DNA of 64,000 bases from Rhizobium sp. BT04. Its GTDB lineage: Bacteria > Pseudomonadota > Alphaproteobacteria > Rhizobiales > Rhizobiaceae. Below, piece after piece: positions 43,323-52,446 of this stretch. Under the pieces are notes generated by a model that was not told the DNA's origin, did not search any database, and worked only from the letters and a program-made list of their open reading frames with translations. Where the stretch lies: assembly GCF_030053135.1 (NCBI RefSeq), contig NZ_CP125650.1, forward strand, positions 1 through 64,000. The letters run 5' to 3'. Every line of letters begins with the position of its first letter. Within the stretch, counting starts at the first letter, position 1. A program made the translations under genes and the position numbers.

Positions 43323-44549
43323 TCATAACGGGCCTTCCAAGCCGCCGCCCGCCGTGCCGCCGCACTTGGTATCGAGGTTACGTGGGCCATTCACCCGTTC
43401 CAGATCGATCTCGCCAAGGAGATCTTCTCCCCGCCCGAAAAGAAGGTCGAGCGGGCCCGCCGCATCATGGATGTCCGTTTCAGGAGAGCGCCATGCGGCA
43501 GCCGGTGGGTCCCGGTCAGTCGGGGTAGTTGTCAAGTCATCGGCGTGCTGGCGCGTTTTCCTCTTGCCCATCCAACTGGACCATCCGAGTCTGCCGCAGC
43601 GACCCAACTGCACTTCCGGGACCTGCTCCTGACGGAGAACGAGGTTAATCTCCCAGTCAAGTTCATCTCCAAGGTAGTTGCAGATGATCTCCGCTATCGA
43701 CTTAAGGCCGGGAGCTGCGGGCAGAAGCGATTCGTAATGAGCCAGGCTGAGGGGACCCACAATGAGTCGGAACCGATGGTGCCACACTCTGACCCTCGCA
43801 CCTGCAATAGCGTTGCTGTTCAGCGTGCCCGTGGCCGGGTCGCGGCCCAGGAGGCAGAGCGATATGCGGGGCAGATCCACCCACTTTGGGACAAATTCAC
43901 GGATATCAACCGGCGCCTCGACGAAGCTGGCGAGGATGGCAGCGAGCCCCTCGGCGTTGCGGGTGTGTGAGGCGAGACGGCCGGTGAAGTGGAGTTTGGC
44001 CAGATCAGGCATAGCATCCCGCGCGCGCAGGGAGGTCATCCCGAAGCCGGCTAGCGCGCCGAGCTGAAGGGCAAATCGATCTTCTTGTGGCCTGTCATAG
44101 CTCACGGTCGGTTCGCCCTCCGCCCATGCGCGGAAGAAGAACGAGGCCATTCGATGATGAAAGGTATCAGCAAATCGGATCAGCGTCTCATCCGCGGCGT
44201 TGTGCTGCCGGAGAAGGGCGTACTCCGTCAGATGCAATGGGAGGGGACCGTGGGGTCCAAACAAGCCGAAGGCGTAGGTGGAGATTACGGGGTCGTTCTC
44301 CTCGTGCGCAGTCACGCCCGCGATCGATCGAGTCGGAAATGCAAGGGAGGGCTGCTGGGCGATCCGCACGCGATCCAGGCTGGGACCGCTCGATTCTCCC
44401 AGCCGAGGCCGATCTGAGCAGATTGCATCGATCCGCCGCAGAGCCTGGAAGAAGTCGCAGGCATGCGGTTCGGCCCTGAGCGAGCTTAGGAAGTCGCCGA
44501 GTGCCCCCGAAATCAAAGGATCGCCCGGCGGCCGGCCATCGTCGGCCAT
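43323..44549 (-). CDS. tssG: TssG baseplate protein with a foreign 3' tail
   Basis: The ATG at 44549 follows GGGAGG and overlaps tssF by 37 bases. Typical TssG segments are FFQALRRIDAICSDRPRLGE, GVTAHEENDPVISTYAFGLF, GLFGPHGPLPLHLTEYALLR and LGWSSWMGKRKTRQHADDL near residue 330. After about residue 345 the sequence is unlike TssG: the last 50 residues are antisense reading of a CoA-lyase gene fragment (43335-43478). The TssG core is complete, so it may still work. TssG forms the baseplate wedge with TssE, TssF and TssK. Confidence 0.88.
   Translation of the reverse strand: MADDGRPPGDPLISGALGDFLSSLRAEPHACDFFQALRRIDAICSDRPRLGESSGPSLDRVRIAQQPSLAFPTRSIAGVTAHEENDPVISTYAFGLFGPHGPLPLHLTEYALLRQHNAADETLIRFADTFHHRMASFFFRAWAEGEPTVSYDRPQEDRFALQLGALAGFGMTSLRARDAMPDLAKLHFTGRLASHTRNAEGLAAILASFVEAPVDIREFVPKWVDLPRISLCLLGRDPATGTLNSNAIAGARVRVWHHRFRLIVGPLSLAHYESLLPAAPGLKSIAEIICNYLGDELDWEINLVLRQEQVPEVQLGRCGRLGWSSWMGKRKTRQHADDLTTTPTDRDPPAAAWRSPETDIHDAAGPLDLLFGRGEDLLGEIDLERVNGPRNLDTKCGGTAGGGLEGPL
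43335..43478 (+). pseudogene. HpcH/HpaI-type CoA ester lyase fragment (antisense to tssG end)
   Basis: A plus-strand frame reads AAARRAAALGIEVTWAIHPF, then QIDLAKEIFSPPEKKVERAR and RIMDV. This matches the C-terminal region of citrate lyase beta / malyl-CoA lyase proteins (RRAAALGMEVTWAIHP-Q---A---F-P). It has no start and covers only about 45 residues. It lies opposite the tssG 3' end and shows that a rearrangement inserted foreign DNA at this junction. Confidence 0.65.
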
Positions 44550-46399
44550 CGCATTACCTCCCCGCGCTGTAGCGTCGAGACGACCATCTCGGTGAAGCTG
44601 TTGATGGATACGTATTTCGCGAAGAACTGGTTGAGCACGGAGGCGAGCGGAAAGATGCCAACGCCTTCGAAGGCCGCTTCGTCCAGGATGATACCAACCT
44701 CAATCCCACGTGCTACGGCGGCTTGTCCACCGCTGGACAATCGCCTGACCGCAGGCCTGGACCGAATCTCCCGGATCCCGTCGATCTGCCGTGAGGCGAA
44801 GGCATTGACTGGATCGACGTAGAGGCGGAGGAGTTCACGTAGCGCTTCTGCGCCCCGGTGGTCGTTCCTATCGGAATTGCTGATCGAGAGGTAGTTCAGT
44901 GAAAGATGGCTAATTAATCGCCAAGTGATATCGCCATTGGCGAAGGAGTGGCGCGGTCGGCTCGGGGGCGATACGCACCGGGTGGCGGTAACTGGAGCGC
45001 CGATTTCCAGGGTGAAGTCTGTCTCGTCCCGGCCGATCGGCAGCAGCAGCGCCAGATCCCGGTTCGAGCACAGGCAGTTTACAGACAAATGCCGGAGTTC
45101 CGCCGAATAGGGAGCCGCCTGGCGATCAACTAGAGAAACGAACGTTTCGCTGCCGATGTAGCCAGTCCGCGCGCCATTTAGACGCTGGTGCTCCGACATG
45201 AGGCGCTGCTCCCGGCGGATCGCGTAGTATCTGGAATGCTGCTCCTCCTGACCGTGCGCGCTGATGCTATAGAACGGGTAGAACCTCACGGGAGCCGCTT
45301 CGTTTTTCGCCCCGTCTCCGCTCATCTCGAGGATCGAGTGGACCTCAAAGTCGAGCGGCCTCATCCTGTCAACAATCACATGATGCTCGGTGTTCTTGTC
45401 GCTCACGTGGACGAGATCTGCCTGGCGTTCGAAGAGATTAATCGCGGGCGTTGCGAAGAGAACGATATTTTGGGGCCCGAGCTGTCGTTCCAGCCGTGGC
45501 TCGACACGTCTGAGTGCGAAGACGATCTCAAGGGTCTCGGCAGTTGACAGGGCTACTGCGTCTGCCAGCCCGCTAACCTCGACGAACAACGTCCGCTCCG
45601 CGAGGGCGAAATACTCCTGTAGGAGACGGTACCCGTCGAAAGAGCGTGGCACCTCGGGCAGGAGAGCACAGCTCGGCTCCAAACCGCGTTGCTGCAGCGC
45701 ATGAACCGGAATCTTTTCCTGCCAAGGGATAGGCCGGCCGACCGGACGGGCTATGATATTGCATGCGTCACCGAGAAGCTGTTCGGCGAGTGCGGCGCCG
45801 ATGCCACCGGGGCCTGTTAGGTGCAGTGTGAGAGCCTCTAGTCCGAGTTTATTGAACGGCATGCCATTGGTGGTGCGAAGGCGTAGTCGCAAAGCAGCCT
45901 TCGCATCTTGCCGGGCCGGAAGATCCAGTGCGGCGATCTGCCCCGGCGTCGAAAAATAATCGGCAGCGCTCACCACAATTGGCCAGAGATGCACATCATG
46001 GGCCGTGCGGAACTCGCAATGTGTGACGGCGCCCGGAGCAAGACGGCCCAAAAGCTTGGTTCCCCGCGGCACGAGGTATCCATTTTCAAGTCGTCCGGCA
46101 TCCTGGTCGGGCTCGAAACGGACGATCGTCATCGAGGGGAGCGGCGGTAGAAAATGCGGATAGACCATCTCCAGGAGGTGCTGGGTGAATTCCGGAAAGC
46201 GAGACTGAAGCTTCAATTGCACCCGCGCCGCCATGAAAGCGAAGCCTTCCAGAAGCCGCTCGACGTAGGGGTCGGCGACCTCCGCTGATTCCATCCCGAG
46301 CCGGGCGGCGACCTTCGGGAATGCACGGGCGAACTCGGCCCCCATCTCGCGCATATAAGCAAGTTCGTCGTTGTACAGTCGCAGGAGCCGGGGATCCAT
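44513..46399 (-). CDS. tssF: TssF baseplate protein
   Basis: The start at 46399 overlaps the tssE stop (TGATG) and gives 628 residues beginning MDPRLLRLYNDELAYMREMG, the conserved TssF start. EFARAFPKVAARLGMESAEV and DPYVERLLEGFAFMAARVQL follow in standard order. Length is normal. TssF joins TssG, TssE and TssK in the baseplate. The longer in-frame reading to 46495 lies inside tssE and was rejected. Confidence 0.92.
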   Translation of the reverse strand: MDPRLLRLYNDELAYMREMGAEFARAFPKVAARLGMESAEVADPYVERLLEGFAFMAARVQLKLQSRFPEFTQHLLEMVYPHFLPPLPSMTIVRFEPDQDAGRLENGYLVPRGTKLLGRLAPGAVTHCEFRTAHDVHLWPIVVSAADYFSTPGQIAALDLPARQDAKAALRLRLRTTNGMPFNKLGLEALTLHLTGPGGIGAALAEQLLGDACNIIARPVGRPIPWQEKIPVHALQQRGLEPSCALLPEVPRSFDGYRLLQEYFALAERTLFVEVSGLADAVALSTAETLEIVFALRRVEPRLERQLGPQNIVLFATPAINLFERQADLVHVSDKNTEHHVIVDRMRPLDFEVHSILEMSGDGAKNEAAPVRFYPFYSISAHGQEEQHSRYYAIRREQRLMSEHQRLNGARTGYIGSETFVSLVDRQAAPYSAELRHLSVNCLCSNRDLALLLPIGRDETDFTLEIGAPVTATRCVSPPSRPRHSFANGDITWRLISHLSLNYLSISNSDRNDHRGAEALRELLRLYVDPVNAFASRQIDGIREIRSRPAVRRLSSGGQAAVARGIEVGIILDEAAFEGVGIFPLASVLNQFFAKYVSINSFTEMVVSTLQRGEVMRWPTMAGRRAIL

Positions 46400-46902
46400 C
46401 AGCTTATCTCTGTACCGAGATGAACGCGGGCGGATTCGAGCTCGGAATCTACCTCCGTACGCATCACCATTCGCACCGGCAATGGCTGCGCCCACAGATC
46501 GGCTTCGATCCTAAAGCGAAAAGTGCCGCAACCCTGACCATCGTCCAGGACCGTGACCTTCAGGGTGTCCGGTAAGAGACGCGGCTCAAAGCGCTGAAGG
46601 CTCTCGATTATCGCTTCGCGCAATGCGCTCTTATCCATGCCTTCGCGAATTTGTCCGCTGAGAGGCCAGGCACCATAATTAAGTGCACTGGCCGCTACGT
46701 GAGGGTACGCTTGTAGATCTACGGTTGCACCCAATTGATTGGTGTTCAACAACCAGGAAACATCGCGTAGAATCACCTCTTCCAGTTGGCGAACAGAGAA
46801 GCTGCGCTTGTCCTGCGCTTCACACGAGCTGCGCGGCTCATCGTCCGTAAGCCGGTCCAGGAGGGATGGTTGCACGAGATCCCGCTTAACATCTCTGCCC
46901 AT
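46399..46902 (-). CDS. tssE: TssE baseplate (gp25-like) protein
   Basis: Start at the ATG at 46902 behind CTGGAG; 167 residues. Gp25/TssE features are VQPSLLDRLTDD near the start, ILRDVSWLLNTNQLGATVDL in the middle, and KSALREAIIESLQRFEPRLL. It lies between hcp and tssF, as in rhizobial imp loci (where it is called impF). Confidence 0.88.
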   Translation of the reverse strand: MGRDVKRDLVQPSLLDRLTDDEPRSSCEAQDKRSFSVRQLEEVILRDVSWLLNTNQLGATVDLQAYPHVAASALNYGAWPLSGQIREGMDKSALREAIIESLQRFEPRLLPDTLKVTVLDDGQGCGTFRFRIEADLWAQPLPVRMVMRTEVDSELESARVHLGTEIS

Positions 46903-46988
46903 GTTACAATCTCCAGGTGCAATGGCGACGAGTCGATCTGTCGTTTTCGCGCGCAGCCCCGAATATTCCCGGGTTGCCGATGGCCCCA

Positions 46989-47522
46989 TCAGCCGACGAG
47001 CCTATTGAAGTCGGTGCTGTTCGCGATTTGGTTCCAGATGCCCTCGCCAGCTTTGGTAAGAGCGCCTTTTTCATCCTGCCTGTAATAAATGACCTTGCAG
47101 GCGCCGAACCGGAATGTGATCGTCTCCTCGGGGGCCTCTTCCGCATAGGACCACTCGACCTTCTCGACTACCAGCATGTTGAAACTCCAGTGCAAGAACA
47201 GGTTCGATTCTGATGTAGCTTGTCCGCTCCCCGTCGCTTTGAAAAGTTTCAGTTCGACGCTATTGAAGTGGGCGCCGCGACCACAGGCAACGTACAGAGA
47301 GGGCGATGACGTATCCACCTGCTTCTTGATAGTGAAGACCTCGAATTCGGCCTTGCCCGCGCCCGCCCCGGCGGTATGAGGCCCAATGTTCAGCTTGTTT
47401 TCGAGTGAAAAGCTCCATTCGTCCGCTAGGGTGATACCGTCCTTTAGAATGATAGATTCGCCCTTGGGCAAAATGCCGTCCTTGGACGCTTGCGTGAATT
47501 TTATAACCGCGTCGAACGCCAT
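46989..47522 (-). CDS. hcp: Hcp (TssD) tube protein
   Basis: The 177-residue protein belongs to the Hcp1 family: AVIKFTQASKDGILPKGESI near the start, a beta-rich middle, and SNLFLHWSFNMLVVEKVEWS toward the end. Hcp hexamers stack to make the expelled tube and can carry small effectors. The gene lies between tssC and tssE. Confidence 0.88.
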   Translation of the reverse strand: MAFDAVIKFTQASKDGILPKGESIILKDGITLADEWSFSLENKLNIGPHTAGAGAGKAEFEVFTIKKQVDTSSPSLYVACGRGAHFNSVELKLFKATGSGQATSESNLFLHWSFNMLVVEKVEWSYAEEAPEETITFRFGACKVIYYRQDEKGALTKAGEGIWNQIANSTDFNRLVG

Positions 47523-47637
47523 GATGGACTTTCCTTTTCTCGTTGATCTGATTGGGCCTGGATTGCATCGGCCAGCCCGGGGCAGCTATTCCGGAGTTTT
47601 GGCGCCGAGAACGGAGCACAATCATCTGCGGGTTTTC

Positions 47638-49125
47638 TCAGTCCTTGCGGGCGGATGGCAGGCGCGAGACAAGTCTCAAAGAGATGGTTAGGCCTTCGAG
47701 CTGGTAGTGTGGCCGCATGTAAAATCTCGCAACGTAATATCCGGGATTATCTTCGACCTCTTCCACCTTGACCTCGGCTGAGGAGAGCGGCTGCTGTGCC
47801 TTACTCTCTTCGCTCCCAAGCTCGGGCGAGGGGTGGACATAGCCCTGAATCCATTGGTTGAGCCACTCCTCGACCTCGTGGCGCTCCTTGAACGTGCCAA
47901 TCTTGTCCCGGACCATACACTTCAAATAATGTGCGAAGCGGCAGGTTGCGAAGATGTAGGGTAGCCGGGCACTGAGTTCGGCGTTCGCTGACGCGTCGGG
48001 GTCTTCGTATTTGACCGGCTTGTTAATAGTTTGAGCGCCAATAAATACGCCGAGGTCCGTGTTTTTGCGGTGCAACAGCGGTAGAAGACCGTTTTTGGAC
48101 AGTTCGGCCTCACGGCGGTCGCTGATCGCGATCTCAGTGGGGCATTTTAGGTCGACGCCACCGTCGTCGCTGCGGAAGGTATGTACCGGCAGACCCTCGA
48201 CCAGGCCGCCGGATTCGACGCCACGAATTCTGGAGAGCCAGCCATAGAGCTTGAACGAGCGCGTGATATTTACGCCCATGGCGTAGGCTGCGTTCGTCCA
48301 AAGGTATTTCTCGCTGTCGCCGCCGTCTGTGTCCTCCTCGAAGGCGAATTCATCGACCGGGTTGGTTTTGGCCCCGTAGGGCAGCCGGCCAAGGGTGCGT
48401 GGTAAGGTCAGGGCCACGTACCGAGAGTTCTCGCTCTCGCGGAACGCCCGCCAAGGGGCATGTTCGGGCGTGAGGAAGATTTTTGTGATGTCACGCGGGT
48501 TCGCAAGCTCACGCCAAGAATCCATCTGCAGCAGATGTGGTGAGACGGCAGATATAAGCGGTGAGTGGCTCGCCGCCGCGATCTGCGCCAGTCCCGAAAG
48601 CAACTCTACGTCCGGTGGGGTATGGTCGAAATAGTAGTCGGCAATCAGGCAGCCATAGGGTTCACCGCCGATTTGGCCGTATTCGTCTTCGTAAATTTTT
48701 TTGAATAGCGGACTCTGATCCCAGGTGACACCCTTATATTTCCGCAGAGTTCGGGACATCTCCACCTTTGAAACTGGGAGAACGCGAATCTTCAACGTTT
48801 CATCGGTTTCGGTGTTGATGGCAAGGTGATGCAAGCCCCGCCAAGCTGATTCCACGCGCTGGAAATTTTCGTGATGGAGGATCTCGTTGAGTTGTGCAGA
48901 AAGCTTCTGGTCGATCGAAGCAATCATTGCTTGGATAGTCGTGACGACATCGTCGCTGATCAGCGACGTGTTTTGAAGTGCCTGCTCGGCCAGTGTTCGG
49001 ACGGCACTCTCCACCAAGTCACGGGAGTGGTCCGAGCGGATCTTGAACTCGAATCGAAGCATGCGGGTGAAATCGCCGAGATCAACGGTGGCGACCTGTA
49101 CATCTGTGGCATCTGCAGGCATCAT
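47638..49125 (-). CDS. tssC: TssC contractile sheath protein
   Basis: This 495-residue protein is TssC/VipB. It has IHHENFQRVESAWRGLHHLA with one substituted residue (ILHHENFQRVESAWRGLHHL), WDQSPLFKKIYEDEYGQIGG and PYGCLIADYYFDHTPPDVEL in the N-terminal half, and SARLPYIFATCRFAHYLKCM in the C-terminal half. The start codon overlaps the end of tssB. Sheath contraction drives secretion. Confidence 0.94.
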   Translation of the reverse strand: MMPADATDVQVATVDLGDFTRMLRFEFKIRSDHSRDLVESAVRTLAEQALQNTSLISDDVVTTIQAMIASIDQKLSAQLNEILHHENFQRVESAWRGLHHLAINTETDETLKIRVLPVSKVEMSRTLRKYKGVTWDQSPLFKKIYEDEYGQIGGEPYGCLIADYYFDHTPPDVELLSGLAQIAAASHSPLISAVSPHLLQMDSWRELANPRDITKIFLTPEHAPWRAFRESENSRYVALTLPRTLGRLPYGAKTNPVDEFAFEEDTDGGDSEKYLWTNAAYAMGVNITRSFKLYGWLSRIRGVESGGLVEGLPVHTFRSDDGGVDLKCPTEIAISDRREAELSKNGLLPLLHRKNTDLGVFIGAQTINKPVKYEDPDASANAELSARLPYIFATCRFAHYLKCMVRDKIGTFKERHEVEEWLNQWIQGYVHPSPELGSEESKAQQPLSSAEVKVEEVEDNPGYYVARFYMRPHYQLEGLTISLRLVSRLPSARKD

Positions 49126-49127
49126 GA

Positions 49128-49682
49128 TCAGTTCTCCTCTGTGTCTGGGGATGCCAATGGCGGAGCGGCAACCACTGCATCAGGCTTCTCAGTCTCGATG
49201 CCATTGCCGAGGGCGCTTAGCAGTGCCGAATCCGCGAGGAAGTGGGTGAGCAACTCTTCGGCACCGTTCTTCCCGTCCATATAGGCCAGCAGATTGGAGA
49301 GCTCCGTTCGCGCCTCGAGCAGCCTGCTAAGGCTGTCGACCTTGCGCGCCACGGCCGCCGGCGAGAAATCTTCGAGCCGCTCGAACGTCAAGTCGACAGC
49401 GAGTTGGCCTTCTCCGGTCAATAGGTTCGGCACCCGCATCACCACCCTGGGCCTCAGCGATCTGAGCCGATCATCGAAATTGTCGATATCGATCTCCATC
49501 ATCTTGCGCTCCGCGACAGGGGCAAGCGGCTCGGCAGCATTGCCGGCGAGGTCGGACATCACGCCGACCACGAAGGGAAGCTGAACCTTCTTCTGAGAGC
49601 CATAGGTCTCGACGTCGTATTCGATCTGTACGCGAGGCGGACGAACCCGCGCGATGAACTTTTGACTACTCGCCTTTGTCAT
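49128..49682 (-). CDS. tssB: TssB contractile sheath protein
   Basis: Starting at the ATG at 49682 the protein has 184 residues. VQIEYDVETYGSQKKVQLPF and VVGVMSDLAGNAAEPLAPVA match TssB/VipA, and NFDDRLRSLRPRVVMRVPNL follows as expected. The C-terminus (LTHFLADSALLSALGN) is also typical. It pairs with TssC to build the sheath. The ORF extends upstream to 49721 but without a better start. Confidence 0.92.
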   Translation of the reverse strand: MTKASSQKFIARVRPPRVQIEYDVETYGSQKKVQLPFVVGVMSDLAGNAAEPLAPVAERKMMEIDIDNFDDRLRSLRPRVVMRVPNLLTGEGQLAVDLTFERLEDFSPAAVARKVDSLSRLLEARTELSNLLAYMDGKNGAEELLTHFLADSALLSALGNGIETEKPDAVVAAPPLASPDTEEN

Positions 49683-49717
49683 GTGTTCCACTCTCCTGAT
49701 AGGGAAGATTGCGCACG

Positions 49718-50710
49718 TCACGTGCCCTCGCCGACCGCCAGACCGGCAATCGAACGGTATTGGGCAACCCCTTCTGGCGCCAACTCTTTGATAAGAGCCA
49801 TGAAGTCCTTCGAGACAAGTCGCTGCGCGCGCTCCAGGAGGGCTGGCAGTGGGCTCGCGGGCTCATTCACCTGGTACCAGTGGCAAATGCGGCCAAGAAT
49901 TTCGACAACGTCATCGCGGTTGCGGATCACTTCGGGGTAAGAGGCCTTGCTAGAGTCTGGCAATGGAGATGCCGGGGCTGCAGGCTGGGCCCTTTTCCGA
50001 TGGGCGTCGACCAGATCCTTGGCCTGGGTGAGTAGCACTATCAGAGGGTCGAATCGAACGGCCTCGTCACTCGCGACGTGCTGCCGAACACTCGCGTCTA
50101 GATGGGTGGCGGCTGCCAGGCTGGCGTGGAGACCAGTGCTGATCTGCTCGAGCTGCAGTGGGTCGGTGTCGATGAAGGCGTGCTCGATGGTCGAACGATC
50201 AATTTCCGTAGATTGGGACCGTAGCGCACCAGCCCAATCGCGGAGCGTAAAAGTCCCGAATTGCCTGGAGGAGGTGAGTGGGACTTGGCGTATTTCTGCC
50301 AAGAGCCCGGAGAGATCGCAGAGGCTCGCTAGAGCGTTGAGGCGAACGGTCTGATCTTCGTCATCTTCTGGATCCGGTCGCGGATGTAGCTCTGACCAGT
50401 AGAGCTCGACATAGGCCGCGAGCAGCTCAAGCCCCCGACTTAGACCAGAGAAGCCGAACTGACTGAGGGCGGATCGTGTGAGCAAGATGCCGACTCTTAG
50501 ATCCTTAGTGCGGGCAGAAAGGTCGAGGCCAAGCCGCCACACCTCTGTCCAATCGGGAGCCTCCTCGGTGGCGATGGAGTCGCCTATCTGCTGGTGCGGC
50601 TTGCCATGCGACGCTATCTCCAGCTCCAGGAAGCTCAAATCGTAATCGAGAGCATCCCCGCATGCGTTGCCGTCGCTGATCGGTTTTAATAGATGATCTG
50701 CATCGAGCAT
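49718..50710 (-). CDS. tssA: TssA cap protein
   Basis: From the ATG at 50710 the protein has 330 residues. The N-terminal ImpA domain is recognised by PDWTEVWRLGLDLSARTKDL and AAYVELYWSELHPRPDPEDD, followed by RLNALASLCDLSGLLAEIRQ. The C-terminal end (RICHWYQVNEPASPLPALLE, RLVSKDFMALIKELAPEG) is typical of short TssA proteins. It is the first gene of the left-arm operon; the promoter should lie at about 50711-50900. Confidence 0.88.
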   Translation of the reverse strand: MLDADHLLKPISDGNACGDALDYDLSFLELEIASHGKPHQQIGDSIATEEAPDWTEVWRLGLDLSARTKDLRVGILLTRSALSQFGFSGLSRGLELLAAYVELYWSELHPRPDPEDDEDQTVRLNALASLCDLSGLLAEIRQVPLTSSRQFGTFTLRDWAGALRSQSTEIDRSTIEHAFIDTDPLQLEQISTGLHASLAAATHLDASVRQHVASDEAVRFDPLIVLLTQAKDLVDAHRKRAQPAAPASPLPDSSKASYPEVIRNRDDVVEILGRICHWYQVNEPASPLPALLERAQRLVSKDFMALIKELAPEGVAQYRSIAGLAVGEGT

Positions 50711-50897
50711 GACCCAAATCCCAGTTTTCCCGACATAAAAGATCGTCGCGCCTCTGTTTCTCAATGTTTAGCAATGAGCAGACGCGATTGCTCATGCACA
50801 ATCGACATTCGTATATGTCGTGAATGCTTGGGGCGTGAATGCCGCCGCTTCGGATCTTGACGCAGCTATGTGCTGCTCAGGCGCGAGGGACACCCTT

Positions 50898-50996
50898 GTG
50901 AACAACAAGAAGCTCTTCCGGGTCCATCGGGAGGAGAAGCTCACGATGCGCAAGCGCCGTGGCCGGAAACGAGCGAAAGGCAAGCGTTGGTGTTGA
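50898..50996 (+). pseudogene. IS3-family transposase fragment
   Basis: A plus-strand frame reads NNKKLFRVHREEKLTMRKRR then GRKRAKGKRWC and a stop. This matches the N-terminal part of IS3-type (IS407-like) OrfB (N-KRL-R-yReeGL--RrRg-rkra). Only about 32 residues survive. Confidence 0.6.
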
Positions 50997-52446
50997 TCCC
51001 GCTGGCTGCCAATGATCGTTGGCGCGGGTTCAGGCTTCTGATGGTCGTGAGGAAAGCCGGACTCTCGTCGCCGATACTTCGCTCTCCGGCCTGCGGTCGC
51101 CTGTGGACTGGATCGGGTTATCGAGGAGCGTGGCAAGCCAAGCACTCTGGCCTCGGCTGACTAACCCTGCAGAGTTCGCCCAGATCGGCAACCCGCGACG
51201 TGATGCAGTGCTGCGCAGCCGGAATGGTCTCCGCACCTAAACCCGCCGATGCCGCCGCGGATGCGCAACCCACCGCTGGAGCGAACCCCAAACTGGATAA
51301 ACTTGACGGTACAAGCTCAGCCAGATTGAATTGACATCGTCGGGCAGTCGTTGCAAAGGGCAACCTGCGGAGTACCGTTGCAAACGTGAGCCTGAAGGCC
51401 TCCAACTACGAAGTCTTCGCGCGGCCGCCTCCGCGCCAGTTGCTGCATAAGGTGGATGGCGTCCTCGGCGATCGCTCTTGGGGGTGTCGGCGCGCGGACC
51501 CTCATCGAACGAGCGGCCAGCCGGCGGGTCCATCGCGCGTGCAGCGACCCGGCGTCAGTGGTAGAACGGCTCGAGCACTTCAACGGCATTATATCTCCTG
51601 CGCTCCGCCGGACCGCCGCACGAGGCATATAGGGCGACAATCTGGATGAGATCCGTATTGACCGCATGTAACGATGCTCCCCGAGATTCGCACGTTGCCT
51701 CATTCATTTTGCTCCCAGTTGGAGCGAAGGAGTGGGGTGCGGAGATGGCGGGGTTTCGCAGCGGCCGGCCTCCTTCGTGAGCGCCATTGCCGTTTTCGAC
51801 GGAAGTCGAAGTTTAATAACCATCGTCGCGGTATTTACTTTTGACAATGGGTGTGATGCGGTTTTGCGTGATCTTCTAAAAAGAATCGAGTCCCGCCGCC
51901 AATCCCCCGTTCTATCGCGCACCTACCGCATCCCAACGTGACTGTCGACCCTGCTTCCATTAGTCGTGCAGGGCAACCACGCGGTCTCTCGTGCAGATCC
52001 CTGCGATTTCGAATTGACGGACACCGACCCCGTCTGACGGTCGTGGAGTGCACGCACTTAGTCACCCTAGCCGCCCGCGCACTGCAACCCCGCTGTAGCG
52101 ATCCTTCTACCTCTATGCTAAAGAAAGTTTTGGAAAAACTTGCCTCGTCGCCATCGTTCGACGGCGGCCTTGGCGCCAATCTTGCGAGGAGCGGGCTGAT
52201 GGTCGCAGCGGCATGCGAGCCGACATTCTGCGCTCCCGACCGTCGAAGACGAGGTCGCTCTCGGCGTGTTAGTCAGCCGGAATGCGCCGGCCGTCGTGCC
52301 CCTAAATATCGATCTCGAGCCAGGTATTGGCCTCCAGACTGAAGAAAAATTCGGCGCTCTCACATGCTCATGCAATCCCGTGGTGGACAACCAACGCACA
52401 TGATGGTGCAGTTCCTAGGGAATGTGGTGATGAGTCATGAGCCGTC
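50997..52446. other. Non-coding or degenerate region between tssA and the repeat-protein gene
   Basis: About 1.45 kb with no convincing gene on either strand. Short open frames lack ribosome binding sites and homologous-looking motifs. It probably consists of transposon debris beside the IS3 relic. Confidence 0.35.

Noticed and set aside
42706..43365. tssH (clpV) gene between tssG and vgrG
   Set aside because: Only a faint N-terminal resemblance; no Walker A or B motifs and the frame changes repeatedly.
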